DNA from: Algoriphagus aquimarinus
Lineage (GTDB): Bacteria; Bacteroidota; Bacteroidia; Cytophagales; Cyclobacteriaceae
Direction of reading: 5' to 3'
Length of the DNA: 64,000 bases
NCBI RefSeq assembly: GCF_900112005.1
Contig: NZ_FOKK01000016.1
Span: 45,645 to 109,644 of the forward strand
Positions 53,393-63,239 of this stretch are shown one piece after another. The notes beneath the pieces are model-generated. The model was not told the origin of the DNA. It ran no database searches and worked only from the letters and a program-made list of their open reading frames with translations. Numbering within the stretch: the first letter of the stretch is position 1; the number at the start of each line of letters is the position of its first letter. A program made the translations under genes and the position numbers.

Positions 53393-54751
53393 ATGCAACT
53401 ACCAGCCGAACTACTTAAAAAATACAATAGTCAAGCTCCCCGATACACATCCTATCCTACTGTCCCTCTGTGGGAAAATAACCTGGATACTTCCGAATGG
53501 AGTGAACTTGTAAAAAAGGCATTTCAGGAGTTTGGAAGTGAAGAAGGCATATCCATTTATATTCATTTGCCCTTTTGCGAGAGCTTGTGTACCTATTGCG
53601 GATGCAACAAGCGGATCACAAAAAACAATGGTGTCAAAGATCCATATATTCAAGCCCTGTTAGCTGAATGGAATAAATACAAGCTGATCTTTACCGGAAA
53701 GCCAAAAATTGCGGGGATACACCTTGGCGGAGGAACCCCAACATTCTTTGAACCATTCTATCTTCAACACCTGATCTCGTCTCTACTTGATGGCGCTGAA
53801 ATCACAACTAACGCAGAGTTTAGCTTTGAAGGCCATCCTAACAACACAACTTTTGAACACTTAAAAACTCTCCATGATTTAGGTTTCGATCGTGTCAGTT
53901 ACGGCATTCAAGATTTTGATGTACGGGTACAAACGGCAATTCATAGAATGCAGCCTTTCGAAAAAGTAAAACATGCCACTGATTCCGCACGGATTTTAGG
54001 CTACACATCCATCAATTATGATTTAATCTATGGTCTGCCACATCAAACCGTAGAAACCATGGGGGAAACTTTCAGTAAGGTTTATCAATTAAGACCGGAT
54101 CGTATTGCATTTTATAGTTACGCACACTTAACTAGTGCATTTCCTGCACAGAAAAGCTTCGAAAAATTCCTCCCGAGTGATTCAGAAAAGAGTGATTTAT
54201 ATGAATTTGGAAGATCACTTTTGCTGAAAATGGGATATGTGGAAGTTGGGATGGATCATTTCGCTCTACCCAATGATCCCCTTACTCTGGCCAAAAACAA
54301 CGGTGACTTGCACAGAAATTTCATGGGATATACCACGTTGCCTTCTAAAATCCTTATTGGATTAGGAGCCAGCAGCATTAGCGATATCTACTACGCTTAT
54401 GCCCAAAATGAAAAGCACATTAGTAAATATGAGTCCTTCGTGATGAAAGATACTTTTGCAATTCAGAAAGGGCATTTTCAAACTAAGTTGGATATTATAG
54501 TTAGGGAGGTGATTCAAAATTTGATTTGTAGAAAGCTGGCTAGAATCCCCAGAGAAGTTTCTGAGAGACTTTCAGATGATCAGCTAATGACCCTCAAAGA
54601 CATGGAAAAGGATGGGCTTCTAGCTATTAACGATGATGAAATCACTGTATCCGAACCAGGAATGAAAGTTATCAGAAATATCTGCTCTCAATTTGATCTT
54701 AGGCTAGCAGAAAATCAAAGCAAAAAAGTTCTATTCAGCAAAACGATTTAA
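53393..54751 (+). CDS. hemN: Oxygen-independent coproporphyrinogen III oxidase
   Basis: A radical-SAM enzyme of about 452 residues that makes protoporphyrinogen IX without oxygen. The cluster-binding cysteines are C62, C66, C69 (FCESLCTYCGC), followed by GIHLGGGTPTFF and FEGHPNNTT. The ATG at 53393 (MQLPAELLKKYNSQAPRYTSY) is preferred over a GTG 12 codons upstream because it gives the family N-terminus. It is convergent with the cbb3 gene cluster, its stop overlapping the SafE-type stop by 4 bp. The location fits low-oxygen growth. Confidence 0.94.
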   Translation: MQLPAELLKKYNSQAPRYTSYPTVPLWENNLDTSEWSELVKKAFQEFGSEEGISIYIHLPFCESLCTYCGCNKRITKNNGVKDPYIQALLAEWNKYKLIFTGKPKIAGIHLGGGTPTFFEPFYLQHLISSLLDGAEITTNAEFSFEGHPNNTTFEHLKTLHDLGFDRVSYGIQDFDVRVQTAIHRMQPFEKVKHATDSARILGYTSINYDLIYGLPHQTVETMGETFSKVYQLRPDRIAFYSYAHLTSAFPAQKSFEKFLPSDSEKSDLYEFGRSLLLKMGYVEVGMDHFALPNDPLTLAKNNGDLHRNFMGYTTLPSKILIGLGASSISDIYYAYAQNEKHISKYESFVMKDTFAIQKGHFQTKLDIIVREVIQNLICRKLARIPREVSERLSDDQLMTLKDMEKDGLLAINDDEITVSEPGMKVIRNICSQFDLRLAENQSKKVLFSKTI

Positions 54752-55449
54752 GGACACATGGTAATCTCTACCTGTGCACTTCCATAATCAAACACTTGAA
54801 GATTCGGGCTAAAGAAAACCCCTAAGCCAAGTCCACGAAAAATAAAAAGTATACCTATCATAGCCCCTAGGTAAGGAATAGCTTTCTGAAAATTTTGTCT
54901 GGTTTTGAGGGAAATTAAACTTCCAGAATACATCAATACAAGTAGCATGGGGATCGTTCCAATCCCAAAAAAGAACATGTAAGTAGCACCTAAAAATGGA
55001 CTTTGAAATGCTAGAGCAGCCACAAGAGCCATATAAACCATTCCGCAGGGCAGAAGTCCATTAGCCAAACCAGTTGCGAAAAAAGCAAAGGCTCCACCAG
55101 CTTTTAGAAATCGATTCAGTTGCCTCTTGATCCAAATTATTATGCCTGACAAAGCTGGAATTGTTAAAAATCGATCAGCATTTTTATAACTAAGGGCCAA
55201 AATCAATATTAGAACACCCATGGCAATCGAAAAACCTTGCTGCACTCCCGCCAAAGATAAAGAGAAGCCTAAACTTCCTACGATCAAGCCAAGCATGGCA
55301 TAGGTAAGGCTTCGGCCAATATTGTATAGGATTTTGTGATAAAAAAAAGAGGAATTGTTTTTACCTCCCACAGCCAGAGCAATCGGTCCACACATTCCAA
55401 CACAATGGAATGAGCCAAGAAAACCTAGCAAAAAGGCTGTCCAGAGCAT
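54748..55449 (-). CDS. SafE/TauE-type sulfite exporter-family protein of the cbb3 cluster
   Basis: A 233-residue membrane protein with six or so helices and the COG2836 motif GSFHCVGMCGPIALA. These proteins often close cbb3 (cco) clusters and are thought to help copper handling or oxidase assembly, despite the family name. It lies right behind the FixH gene with no gap, and its stop overlaps hemN by 4 bp from the opposite strand. Confidence 0.85.
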   Translation of the reverse strand: MLWTAFLLGFLGSFHCVGMCGPIALAVGGKNNSSFFYHKILYNIGRSLTYAMLGLIVGSLGFSLSLAGVQQGFSIAMGVLILILALSYKNADRFLTIPALSGIIIWIKRQLNRFLKAGGAFAFFATGLANGLLPCGMVYMALVAALAFQSPFLGATYMFFFGIGTIPMLLVLMYSGSLISLKTRQNFQKAIPYLGAMIGILFIFRGLGLGVFFSPNLQVFDYGSAQVEITMCP

Positions 55450-55875
55450 TTAAATAGTTATTTTTTTCTCCTCGTAATAATCTACTCCATCCACATTCCA
55501 GCTGAGTTTCACTCTCCAATAGCCCGATTTCAGCTGAAGGAGTGACACCGAAGTTTTCCCGATTTCTGTGACACTCACCGCTAATTCCTGATCCAATGAT
55601 GAATCGGATGGCCTAAATAAGTGCAGCATAGCTTCGCTGCCGTTAGGCAAGTCTAAAAGCACTGATTTATTCTGCGCATCATAGGAGATTACCTCTTTGT
55701 CCAGACTGGACGCCTGATTAGTTTGGTCTATTCGGTCTTGATACTTTATTTCTTCCTCGTAGTAGTTTTCAGTGACTAACTCTATACCGTCCATCCTCAC
55801 CGATATCACCACCAAAGTCATGATCAGCGCTACAAAACCTATAATTGTCAACAATATTCCTTTTCCCCAATCCAT
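55450..55875 (-). CDS. fixH: FixH-family protein
   Basis: A 141-residue protein with one N-terminal membrane helix (about 4-26) and an exported beta-rich domain (VTENYYEEEIKYQDRID is the family hallmark). FixH proteins accompany cbb3 oxidase genes and assist assembly. It starts 25 bp after ccoG and directly abuts the SafE-type gene. Confidence 0.87.
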   Translation of the reverse strand: MDWGKGILLTIIGFVALIMTLVVISVRMDGIELVTENYYEEEIKYQDRIDQTNQASSLDKEVISYDAQNKSVLLDLPNGSEAMLHLFRPSDSSLDQELAVSVTEIGKTSVSLLQLKSGYWRVKLSWNVDGVDYYEEKKITI

Positions 55876-55900
55876 CTTTCCCTTCTTTAATAAATTAGAT

Positions 55901-57313
55901 TTATTTTATTGGTGCAGTGAAATTTGTTTCAATCTGATCAATTTCCTCCCCATTATGAAATAGTGCCAAATCCACTTTTTCCTGATTTAATTTCACCTCA
56001 TTCTGATTCCTTACCAAGAAGAACCTGCCTTCATACTTCGATTGTGGTTCCAGTATCAGATGTTGAGCGCCTATGATTTCTACGTCCATCCCTTCAGCAA
56101 GTGACTTCAACTCTACTTCCTGCGATTCAAACGTTTTATTGATCAAGGTGATTTGATACAGATTAGTCACCATTCCATCCTCCCGTTCTTGATACGTCAT
56201 CCCAGGATACCTGGTCACCGTAGCCGAAATATCATCTCTAGTAGCTATTAGCGATACAAACGCGATCGTTAGCAAAACCAGTACTGCGATGTAAATCTTA
56301 ACTTTATTTGTTATCAGTTTTTGAAAACCTTGTTGAATACTATTCTCGGAGGCGTACCGGATTAAGCCAGTTGGCCGATCCACTTTCAACATTACCTCAT
56401 CACAGGCATCAATACAAGCAGTACAATTCACGCATTCCATCTGAATGCCATTTCGGATATCTATTCCAGTAGGACAAACCTGAACGCAGAGTGTACAATC
56501 CACACAATCCCCTTTGTTTTCATTCTCCTCCTGATTTTTACGAATAGGTGATCTAGGTTCTCCTCGAACGTAATCATACATTACGTTAATGGAATTGACA
56601 TCCAACAATACCCCCTGCAATCTTCCATATGGACAAACCACCAAACAGGCTTGCTCTCTGAACCAGGTGAACACGAACATGAATATTCCAGAAAAAGCGA
56701 GCAAACCCATAAACCCCGCCATGTTGGCTGAAGGGGGCTGAGTGACTATCGTATACACTTCCTTCACTCCAATCAGGTAGGCCATCACCAAATGCCCTAT
56801 CATCAATGAAATAATTGCGAAAACCGTAATCTTACTTGTCTTCTTTATTACTTTTTCGGTATTCCAAGCTTGAGCATTTAGCGCTCTTTGCTGATTTGCA
56901 TCACCTTCGATTGCATATTCTATTTTCCTAAAAACCATCTCCATGAATAGCGTCTGAGGACATGCCCAACCGCACCAGACTCGCCCAAAGGCTACAGTGA
57001 ATAGAATAATAAAAACGAAAAAAATAAGCAATAGAAAAATGAGGAGATAGGTATCTTGAGGCCAAAATACTGCTCCAAAAATGATGAACTTTCGCTCAAA
57101 AATATTGAATAATAACCATGGTCTTCCATCCACTTGGATGAAAGGCCCTGCGAATAAAATTGCGAGAAGGAACCAGGAGAAATACGTTCTATACTTGTAA
57201 AATAAACCTTTTATCTTCTTCGGGTAAACCCAGTTTCTTTTCCCATCATCTTGGACTGTTGCCAACGAATCGCGGAAAGTATCTGGATTCAAATGTGGAT
57301 TCTTCTTTGCCAT
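55901..57313 (-). CDS. ccoG: CcoG, cbb3-type oxidase accessory ferredoxin
   Basis: A 470-residue membrane protein with five helices (about 39-58, 82-108, 158-180 and so on). Two four-iron ferredoxin motifs follow: CVDCTLCVQVCP and CVNCTACIDAC. Earlier motifs CGWACPQTLFMEMVF and VCPYGRLQ are CcoG hallmarks. The C-terminal domain is exported. CcoG is a copper reductase needed for cbb3 oxidase assembly. A hairpin (57335-57360) separates it from ccoP. Confidence 0.92.
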   Translation of the reverse strand: MAKKNPHLNPDTFRDSLATVQDDGKRNWVYPKKIKGLFYKYRTYFSWFLLAILFAGPFIQVDGRPWLLFNIFERKFIIFGAVFWPQDTYLLIFLLLIFFVFIILFTVAFGRVWCGWACPQTLFMEMVFRKIEYAIEGDANQQRALNAQAWNTEKVIKKTSKITVFAIISLMIGHLVMAYLIGVKEVYTIVTQPPSANMAGFMGLLAFSGIFMFVFTWFREQACLVVCPYGRLQGVLLDVNSINVMYDYVRGEPRSPIRKNQEENENKGDCVDCTLCVQVCPTGIDIRNGIQMECVNCTACIDACDEVMLKVDRPTGLIRYASENSIQQGFQKLITNKVKIYIAVLVLLTIAFVSLIATRDDISATVTRYPGMTYQEREDGMVTNLYQITLINKTFESQEVELKSLAEGMDVEIIGAQHLILEPQSKYEGRFFLVRNQNEVKLNQEKVDLALFHNGEEIDQIETNFTAPIK

Positions 57314-57334
57314 AATAGATACAAGGCTTTAATT

Positions 57335-57360
57335 CTACCGGGAACATTTGTCCCCGGTAG
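57335..57360 (-). promoter_or_regulatory. Hairpin between ccoP and ccoG
   Basis: An 8-bp perfect stem (CTACCGGG/CCCGGTAG) with a 10-nt loop in the 55-bp gap. No T-run follows on the minus strand, so it is more likely an RNA stability or processing element than a terminator. Confidence 0.5.
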
Positions 57361-57368
57361 TTAAACGT

Positions 57369-58304
57369 TTATTCGGCAGGCGTCACTACAGCAGTAGTAT
57401 CAGCCGCAGTCATTGATTCGGCAGGTGCTTCACTCTCACTAGTAGAGCCACCTGAATACAACTCACCCTGTGGATCCTTAGGAGCTGCTGGGGTAGTCCC
57501 TTGCAGACTGAGAATATAACTCGACACCTCTTGAATTTCTTTAGGATTCAATTGATCCTCCCAAGGAACCATTCCTTTTTCAATCACTCCGTATTTTACT
57601 ACTGCAAATACATCTTTGATGTCACCTCCATGAAGCCAATACTTATCTGTAAGATTCGGGCCTACTCCGCCGCCGCCGTCAATAGCGTGACAGGCCGCAC
57701 AGTTTGCTTCGAAGATAGTTTTACCAGCTCCAAGTGCAGGGCCAGAATCATCTAAGGTCACATTAGTCTCATCTATACTAGCATCAGCGGTAAGACTTCG
57801 AGATTCAGCAGCTATAGCCTCTATCCTCAACTCTTCTTCATATTCCTCTATGCCAGTCATACCAATACCGAAAACCGTATAATTCGCATAATATCCTACG
57901 GCAAATACGATGGTACCAATAAAGACATATTGCAACCAAGGAGGCATAAAATTATCCAGTTCTTGAATCCCGTCATAAGAATGATCTGACATCAATTTCT
58001 CGTGAGCTTGCTCCTCTTCTATATCTCCAGTGACAAATCGCTCTTTGAATGAATCCCACCAAGATGGCTCCTCTGCCAACGCAGGATTTTCCTTACGGAA
58101 AACAGCTGAAATAAAAGACATCAAATAAATCATCAATATCAATAGCAGAATAATCACGCCTATGATGACACCTATGATGATCAGCAATGCCATTTGATTA
58201 GAATCCATTGACATCATTCCCCCAGAGGAGGCTTCAGTTTGAGCCCATGCCGAAGGAGAAACCATCAGGCCAATGAGGGCAAAAAGGGTTAAGTATTTTT
58301 TCAT
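57369..58304 (-). CDS. ccoP: cbb3 oxidase subunit CcoP with a single c-type heme
   Basis: A 311-residue membrane cytochrome. Signal sequence (ending AWAQ), membrane helix (about 37-65), a second near 125-148, then a periplasmic cytochrome c domain with CAACH and a later MVPW. Classical CcoP has two CxxCH sites; only one is seen here, and the C-terminus is a Ser/Ala/Pro/Glu-rich tail. The arrangement is common in Bacteroidota. It overlaps ccoQ by 4 bp. Confidence 0.9.
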   Translation of the reverse strand: MKKYLTLFALIGLMVSPSAWAQTEASSGGMMSMDSNQMALLIIIGVIIGVIILLLILMIYLMSFISAVFRKENPALAEEPSWWDSFKERFVTGDIEEEQAHEKLMSDHSYDGIQELDNFMPPWLQYVFIGTIVFAVGYYANYTVFGIGMTGIEEYEEELRIEAIAAESRSLTADASIDETNVTLDDSGPALGAGKTIFEANCAACHAIDGGGGVGPNLTDKYWLHGGDIKDVFAVVKYGVIEKGMVPWEDQLNPKEIQEVSSYILSLQGTTPAAPKDPQGELYSGGSTSESEAPAESMTAADTTAVVTPAE

Positions 58305-58486
58305 GGCTGTGTGTTGGTTAATTCGTTGTCATCATCCATTGGTAAGGAACTCATATGATCTACGTAATCCTTTGGGATTCTAATCGCCCATATAGCTATA
58401 CCTATGAAAAACAGGACAAATATGACTAGAGAAATAATCGGAAATATTTCTATGTCTTCGATCGATCTTAATACTTCTTTGTACAT
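58301..58486 (-). CDS. ccoQ: cbb3 oxidase subunit CcoQ-like
   Basis: A 61-residue protein with a single helix (about 15-38, IFPIISLVIFVLFFIGIAIW) and a short acidic tail, between ccoNO and ccoP, where ccoQ normally is. It overlaps ccoP by 4 bp. Confidence 0.78.
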   Translation of the reverse strand: MYKEVLRSIEDIEIFPIISLVIFVLFFIGIAIWAIRIPKDYVDHMSSLPMDDDNELTNTQP

Positions 58487-58497
58487 GATATATCTGA

Positions 58498-60627
58498 TTA
58501 TTTACTAGTTGACTCTCCTTTAATATCTGTCCCCAAACGCTGTAAGTAGGCAATCAAGGCTACTATCTCAGTATTTGGCATTACAGCAACACCAGCATCC
58601 TTCAGACCGGCAGCTATCTTCGCCGCTTGAGCTTCTAAATCCGCAGATGCCTGTTGATCATATCCCTCCGGATAGGGAACTCCCAGCTTCTGCATAGTTC
58701 TGATTTTTGCAGGTAAATCTGAATAATCAAGCTCAGCTGTAACCAACCAAGGATATGGAGGCATCAGTGAACCTGGAGACATACTTCTAGGATTTTCCAT
58801 ATGGAAATAATGCCAGCTATCTGGATACTTGCCTCCGATACGATGTAAATCTGGACCAGTACGCTTAGAACCCCATAGGAATGGATGATCGTAGACGAAC
58901 TCCCCTGCTTTGGAATATTCCCCATAGCGCTCGGTCTCAAATCTAAATGGACGCACCATCTGAGAGTGACAGCCTACACAACCATTTTCTATGTAAATAT
59001 CTCTCCCTTCAAGTTCCAAAGCGGTATATGGTTTCACCGAACTGATCGTAGGGATATTGGACTTCACCAGAATAGTAGGAACAATCTCCACTATACCTCC
59101 AATGGAGATCGCTATAGTAGCCAAAACAGCAAAGAATACAGGCTTTCTCTCCCATGCTCTATGCCAGAACTCACCTTTAGGGTTGTAGTTTCTAGCGAGT
59201 GCCGGAGCCTGATCCTCCTCCTCTTCCGCGAATTGTCCTTGTTGAGCAGTCTTAATCATATTGTATCCCATAAGGATAGCCCCACTCACATACATTAATC
59301 CACCAAAGGCTCTCAACATATACATTGGAACCAATTCCACTACTGTCTGAAGAAAATTGCCATAAGCCAATTTGCCCATCTCATCAAATTCTCTCAACAT
59401 CAAGAACTGAGTCAACGCAGCAACATACATTGGTAGAGCGTAGAATATGATCCCCATCACACCTAACCAAAAGTGAACATTGGCAAGCTTAGTCGAATAT
59501 ATCTTAGTTCTAAACAATCTAGGCCACATCCAGTAAAGCATACCGAAGGTCAAGAAACCATTCCAACCAAGTCCGCCTACGTGCACGTGTGCAATAATCC
59601 AATCCGTATAATGCGCTATGGCACTTACACTTTTAAAGGAAAGCATTGGTCCCTCGAAAGTCGCCATACCATAAGCTGTGATCGCCACGACCATGAATTT
59701 CAGTACTGGATCAGTAGCTACTTTATCCCATGCACCACGCAAAGTCAGCAGACCATTCACCATGCCACCCCAAGAAGGAGCTAAGAGCATCACTGAGAAA
59801 ACTGTCCCAAGCACTTGGGCCCATTCAGGCAAAGCAGTATAAAGCAAGTGATGCGGTCCAGCCCACATGTATAGGAAAATCAAGGACCAAAAGTGAACAA
59901 TAGAGAGCTTATAGGAGTAAACTGGTCTATTCGCAGCTTTCGGAAGGAAATAATACATCAATCCTAGGAAAGGAGTAGTCAGGAAAAATGCAACTGCATT
60001 ATGACCGTACCACCACTGAACCAACGCATCCTGAACCCCTGCGTAGGCGGAGTAACTTTTCATAAAGCTAACTGGTAGCTCTAAGGAATTAAATATATGC
60101 AACACTGCAACCGTAAGGAAGGAAGCTAAGTAAAACCATATGGCTACGTACATATGTCGCTCTCTTCGCTTAAGAATAGTAGCAATCATATTCACCCCAA
60201 AGGCTACCCAAACCACGGCAATGGCAATATCTATTGGCCACTCTAATTCAGCGTATTCTTTGGAAGAAGTAAATCCTAAAGGAAGTGTAATTACCGCGGC
60301 TACAATTATGAGTTGCCAGCCCCAAAAGTGAAACCAACTGAGACTTTTGTTCCACATCGCAGCCTTGAGAAGTCGCGGCATGGAGTAATAAACTCCCGCA
60401 AAAATCGCATTACCAACGAATGCAAAAATCACAGCATTAGTGTGAAGTGGGCGAATACGCCCAAATGTAGTGTAGGGATTTCCTAGGTTGGCTGCAGGTA
60501 AAAATAACTGTGTGGCTATTAATACACCGACTAGCATCCCTATTACACCCCAGATAATAGTAGCGGCTCCAAAATACTTGACAATTTTATTGTCATAGTA
60601 GAACCTCTCCAGAGTAGTGTCATTCAT
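58498..60627 (-). CDS. ccoNO: Fused cbb3 oxidase subunits CcoN and CcoO
   Basis: A 709-residue fusion. Residues 1-480 are CcoN: heme and copper ligands appear in RPLHTNAVIFAF, WWYGHNAVAFF, AGPHHLLYTALP and AHVHVGGLGWNGF. The C-terminal ~200 residues are CcoO: CVGCHSQMVRPFRFETERYG, then TGPDLHRIGGKYPDSWH. Start: ATG 60627 (MNDTTLERFYYDNK), since it overlaps ccoS by 8 bp; a frame extension upstream is not conserved. The fusion guarantees equal subunit amounts. It carries out oxygen reduction in the cytoplasmic membrane. Confidence 0.94.
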   Translation of the reverse strand: MNDTTLERFYYDNKIVKYFGAATIIWGVIGMLVGVLIATQLFLPAANLGNPYTTFGRIRPLHTNAVIFAFVGNAIFAGVYYSMPRLLKAAMWNKSLSWFHFWGWQLIIVAAVITLPLGFTSSKEYAELEWPIDIAIAVVWVAFGVNMIATILKRRERHMYVAIWFYLASFLTVAVLHIFNSLELPVSFMKSYSAYAGVQDALVQWWYGHNAVAFFLTTPFLGLMYYFLPKAANRPVYSYKLSIVHFWSLIFLYMWAGPHHLLYTALPEWAQVLGTVFSVMLLAPSWGGMVNGLLTLRGAWDKVATDPVLKFMVVAITAYGMATFEGPMLSFKSVSAIAHYTDWIIAHVHVGGLGWNGFLTFGMLYWMWPRLFRTKIYSTKLANVHFWLGVMGIIFYALPMYVAALTQFLMLREFDEMGKLAYGNFLQTVVELVPMYMLRAFGGLMYVSGAILMGYNMIKTAQQGQFAEEEEDQAPALARNYNPKGEFWHRAWERKPVFFAVLATIAISIGGIVEIVPTILVKSNIPTISSVKPYTALELEGRDIYIENGCVGCHSQMVRPFRFETERYGEYSKAGEFVYDHPFLWGSKRTGPDLHRIGGKYPDSWHYFHMENPRSMSPGSLMPPYPWLVTAELDYSDLPAKIRTMQKLGVPYPEGYDQQASADLEAQAAKIAAGLKDAGVAVMPNTEIVALIAYLQRLGTDIKGESTSK

Positions 60628-60811
60628 AGGATTTTTGTTTTGTTGATGGATTCTTTTTGGTTGATTTTTTTGGAGGATTCTCAAAGAGAATTCTCACGGA
60701 AGGAGTATAATCATCGTCGAACTGCCCACCTTTCATTGCTTTGAAAAACAAAAAAAGAAAAGTACCAGCCAGTAGAAGACTAATCGCAATTAATAGAAAG
60801 ATGACCTCCAT
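60620..60811 (-). CDS. ccoS: CcoS, cbb3 oxidase assembly protein
   Basis: A 63-residue one-helix protein (about 3-24) with the CcoS ending FDDDYTPSVRILFENP. CcoS is needed for cofactor insertion in cbb3 oxidases. It overlaps ccoNO by 8 bp and starts 1 bp after the ccoI stop. Confidence 0.9.
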   Translation of the reverse strand: MEVIFLLIAISLLLAGTFLFLFFKAMKGGQFDDDYTPSVRILFENPPKKSTKKNPSTKQKSYE

Positions 60812-60812
60812 A

Positions 60813-63239
60813 TTAGCTAGGTTTTAGGTTAAATAGACCTCTCCTCCAAGCCACTGCATTAGTAGCTAGCGAAGTGAAAACCACCACCGAAATACTACTC
60901 AGTGGCATTAAAATAGCGCAAATCACTGGACTCAATAGACCTTGAACAGCCAGAGTAATTCCAACTGCATTGTATAGAAAACTGAGAATAAAACTTGCCT
61001 TAATGATTAATCTACTTGATTTGGCAAAGCCCAAAAATGCTGGAATCATTCCAAAAACGTCGGAATCCAATATAGCATCACTTGCAGGTGAGAAATGACT
61101 GACCCGATCTGAAACAGCCACACCTACTTCACTTTCTTGCAAAGCTCCTGCGTCATTTAAGCCGTCACCGATCATCAATGTATGCCGAGAAATGTTAAGA
61201 TTCTTGATATAGGAAAGTTTATCTGATGGGCCTCGTTTAAAATTAAAACTTATGCCCTCTCCTAATTTCTCTTCCAGAGAAGTTTGCTCGTGGGAATAAT
61301 CTCCAGAAAGCACATGCAGCTGATAGTCTGATTTCAGACTTTTCACCACATGCTCAGCGGAGCTTCTCAGACCTGATTCTATATGGAAATATCCAATTTC
61401 TAACTTCTCAATAGTTAAGAAAACAAGGTTTCCTCCTTCACTTTCTACAACAGATCTATACCCAGTAAATTCTGGAGATCCCAAACGAATTACCTGACCT
61501 TTGAAAATTGCCTCTATACCTCCGCCTTTAATTTCTGCTACATGCTCAAGTGCCATTCCATCTTGCAAGCCTAACCAATGATTGATTCGATTGCTTAAAG
61601 GATGTGTGGAGCGTTCCACCATTGATTTCAAAATTGTGGCAGTTTCCGTAGAAAGAGACTCACCATAATAAGTAATTTTAGCATTCGCAGGATCAGTCAA
61701 TGTTCCCGTTTTATCAAATACGATCGTATCTATCAATGCCATACGCTCAATGACACTCGCATTTTTCAAATAGAATCTACATTTCCCAAAGATTCTCAAT
61801 GTATTCCCTAAGGTGAATGGCGTGGACATTGCCAACGCACATGGGCATGCAACTATAAGTACAGAAGCAAATGTTTTAACAGCCAGAGAAAAATCGAGAA
61901 ATGACCAATACGCGAAGGAAGAAAAAGCAATTGCCAAAACTACCCACGTAAAGACTCCGCTTATTTTTGATGCCAAAGGCTCAAGCAATCGATCTTTGTT
62001 TTTAGCAAAAGATTCATGGTTCCATAGATCCGTCAAATAACCCTGAGAAGGTGATTTCTGAATAGTTAGCATAATAGGTTCACCTATTTGGCGACCTCCA
62101 GCATAGATCAATTCTCCCTTTTGCTTGAATACTGGGATTTCTTCTCCGGTGATAAAGCTGTAATCTACATTAGCCTGGTCACTAAGCAAAAGGGAATCCG
62201 CAGGGATTAATTCCTCATCCCTCACCAAAATCACATCACCTACCTGCAACTTAGAAAGTGGAATAACCTCTTCACGATTATGAGACATTTTGGTCACGGC
62301 TATAGGGAAATAGGATTTGTAATCCCTATCAAATTCAAGAGTTGCAAATGTTTTCTGCTGATAAAGCTTACCAAGCAAAAGGAAGAATAACAGTCCACCC
62401 AAGCTATCCATAAAACCAGCCTGATTATTAGCAAAAATTTCCCATAAAGAATAAAAAAATAATGAGATAATCCCTAATACGATTGGGACATCCATATTGA
62501 TTCGCCATTGCTTGATAGAATTCCAGGCTGATTGATAATAATCACTTGCGGCATAGGACACCACAGGAAGAGCAAGGACTACGTTTAAATAACTAAACAA
62601 TCCTCTAAATCCTTCGTCGATAAGATCTGCTTCTGAAAAATATTCAGGTACGCTAAAGAGCATCATATTTCCAAAGCAAAATCCTGCCACGGCAAGTCTT
62701 TTTACAGTTCGCTTGTCAACTGCATTAGGCATTTTTTGCTCCAAATTAGATAGACTAATCTTCGGTTCATAACCAATTGTAGCAAGAAGACTAACCAGCT
62801 CTTTCAAGCTGATTTTGTCATTTTTAAATTTGATTTGGACTCTCTTCTTAACAAAATCAACTCTACTGGAAAGAATACCAGAATGAACATGAAACAGATT
62901 TTCCAAAAGCCAAATACATGATGCACAATGGATTATCGGAATAAAAAAGGTAACATGACTTTCATGCTCATTCTGAAAATCCAAAAGATTCAATTGAGTA
63001 TCCGAGTCATTAAGATAGTCAAATCTATTCGTAGAGCCTGTTTTAGACTTTTGGCTACCACCTGGATATGCTTCCAAGGTGTAGTAATTACAAAGTTCAT
63101 TTTCAGAGAGAACTTCATAAACCAACTTACACCCTTGGCAGCAGAAATTCTGATCATCTACTACCAGCTGCACCCCCTCACAGTCCTCACCACAGTGAAA
63201 GCAAATGACAATATTCTGCTTAGGTAGCTTTGAATGCAT
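60813..63239 (-). CDS. ccoI: CcoI-type copper-transporting P1B-ATPase
   Basis: An 808-residue heavy-metal P-type ATPase. The N-terminus is Cys-rich (CFHCGEDCEG, CCQGCKLVYE), then a CASCIWLLEN HMA-like site, membrane helices, phosphorylation motif DKTGTLT, the metal-binding CPC in VACPCALAMSTPF, and GDGLNDAGAL. CcoI supplies copper for cbb3 assembly. It is the promoter-proximal gene of the cluster ccoI-ccoS-ccoNO-ccoQ-ccoP-ccoG-fixH-safE. Confidence 0.93.
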   Translation of the reverse strand: MHSKLPKQNIVICFHCGEDCEGVQLVVDDQNFCCQGCKLVYEVLSENELCNYYTLEAYPGGSQKSKTGSTNRFDYLNDSDTQLNLLDFQNEHESHVTFFIPIIHCASCIWLLENLFHVHSGILSSRVDFVKKRVQIKFKNDKISLKELVSLLATIGYEPKISLSNLEQKMPNAVDKRTVKRLAVAGFCFGNMMLFSVPEYFSEADLIDEGFRGLFSYLNVVLALPVVSYAASDYYQSAWNSIKQWRINMDVPIVLGIISLFFYSLWEIFANNQAGFMDSLGGLLFFLLLGKLYQQKTFATLEFDRDYKSYFPIAVTKMSHNREEVIPLSKLQVGDVILVRDEELIPADSLLLSDQANVDYSFITGEEIPVFKQKGELIYAGGRQIGEPIMLTIQKSPSQGYLTDLWNHESFAKNKDRLLEPLASKISGVFTWVVLAIAFSSFAYWSFLDFSLAVKTFASVLIVACPCALAMSTPFTLGNTLRIFGKCRFYLKNASVIERMALIDTIVFDKTGTLTDPANAKITYYGESLSTETATILKSMVERSTHPLSNRINHWLGLQDGMALEHVAEIKGGGIEAIFKGQVIRLGSPEFTGYRSVVESEGGNLVFLTIEKLEIGYFHIESGLRSSAEHVVKSLKSDYQLHVLSGDYSHEQTSLEEKLGEGISFNFKRGPSDKLSYIKNLNISRHTLMIGDGLNDAGALQESEVGVAVSDRVSHFSPASDAILDSDVFGMIPAFLGFAKSSRLIIKASFILSFLYNAVGITLAVQGLLSPVICAILMPLSSISVVVFTSLATNAVAWRRGLFNLKPS

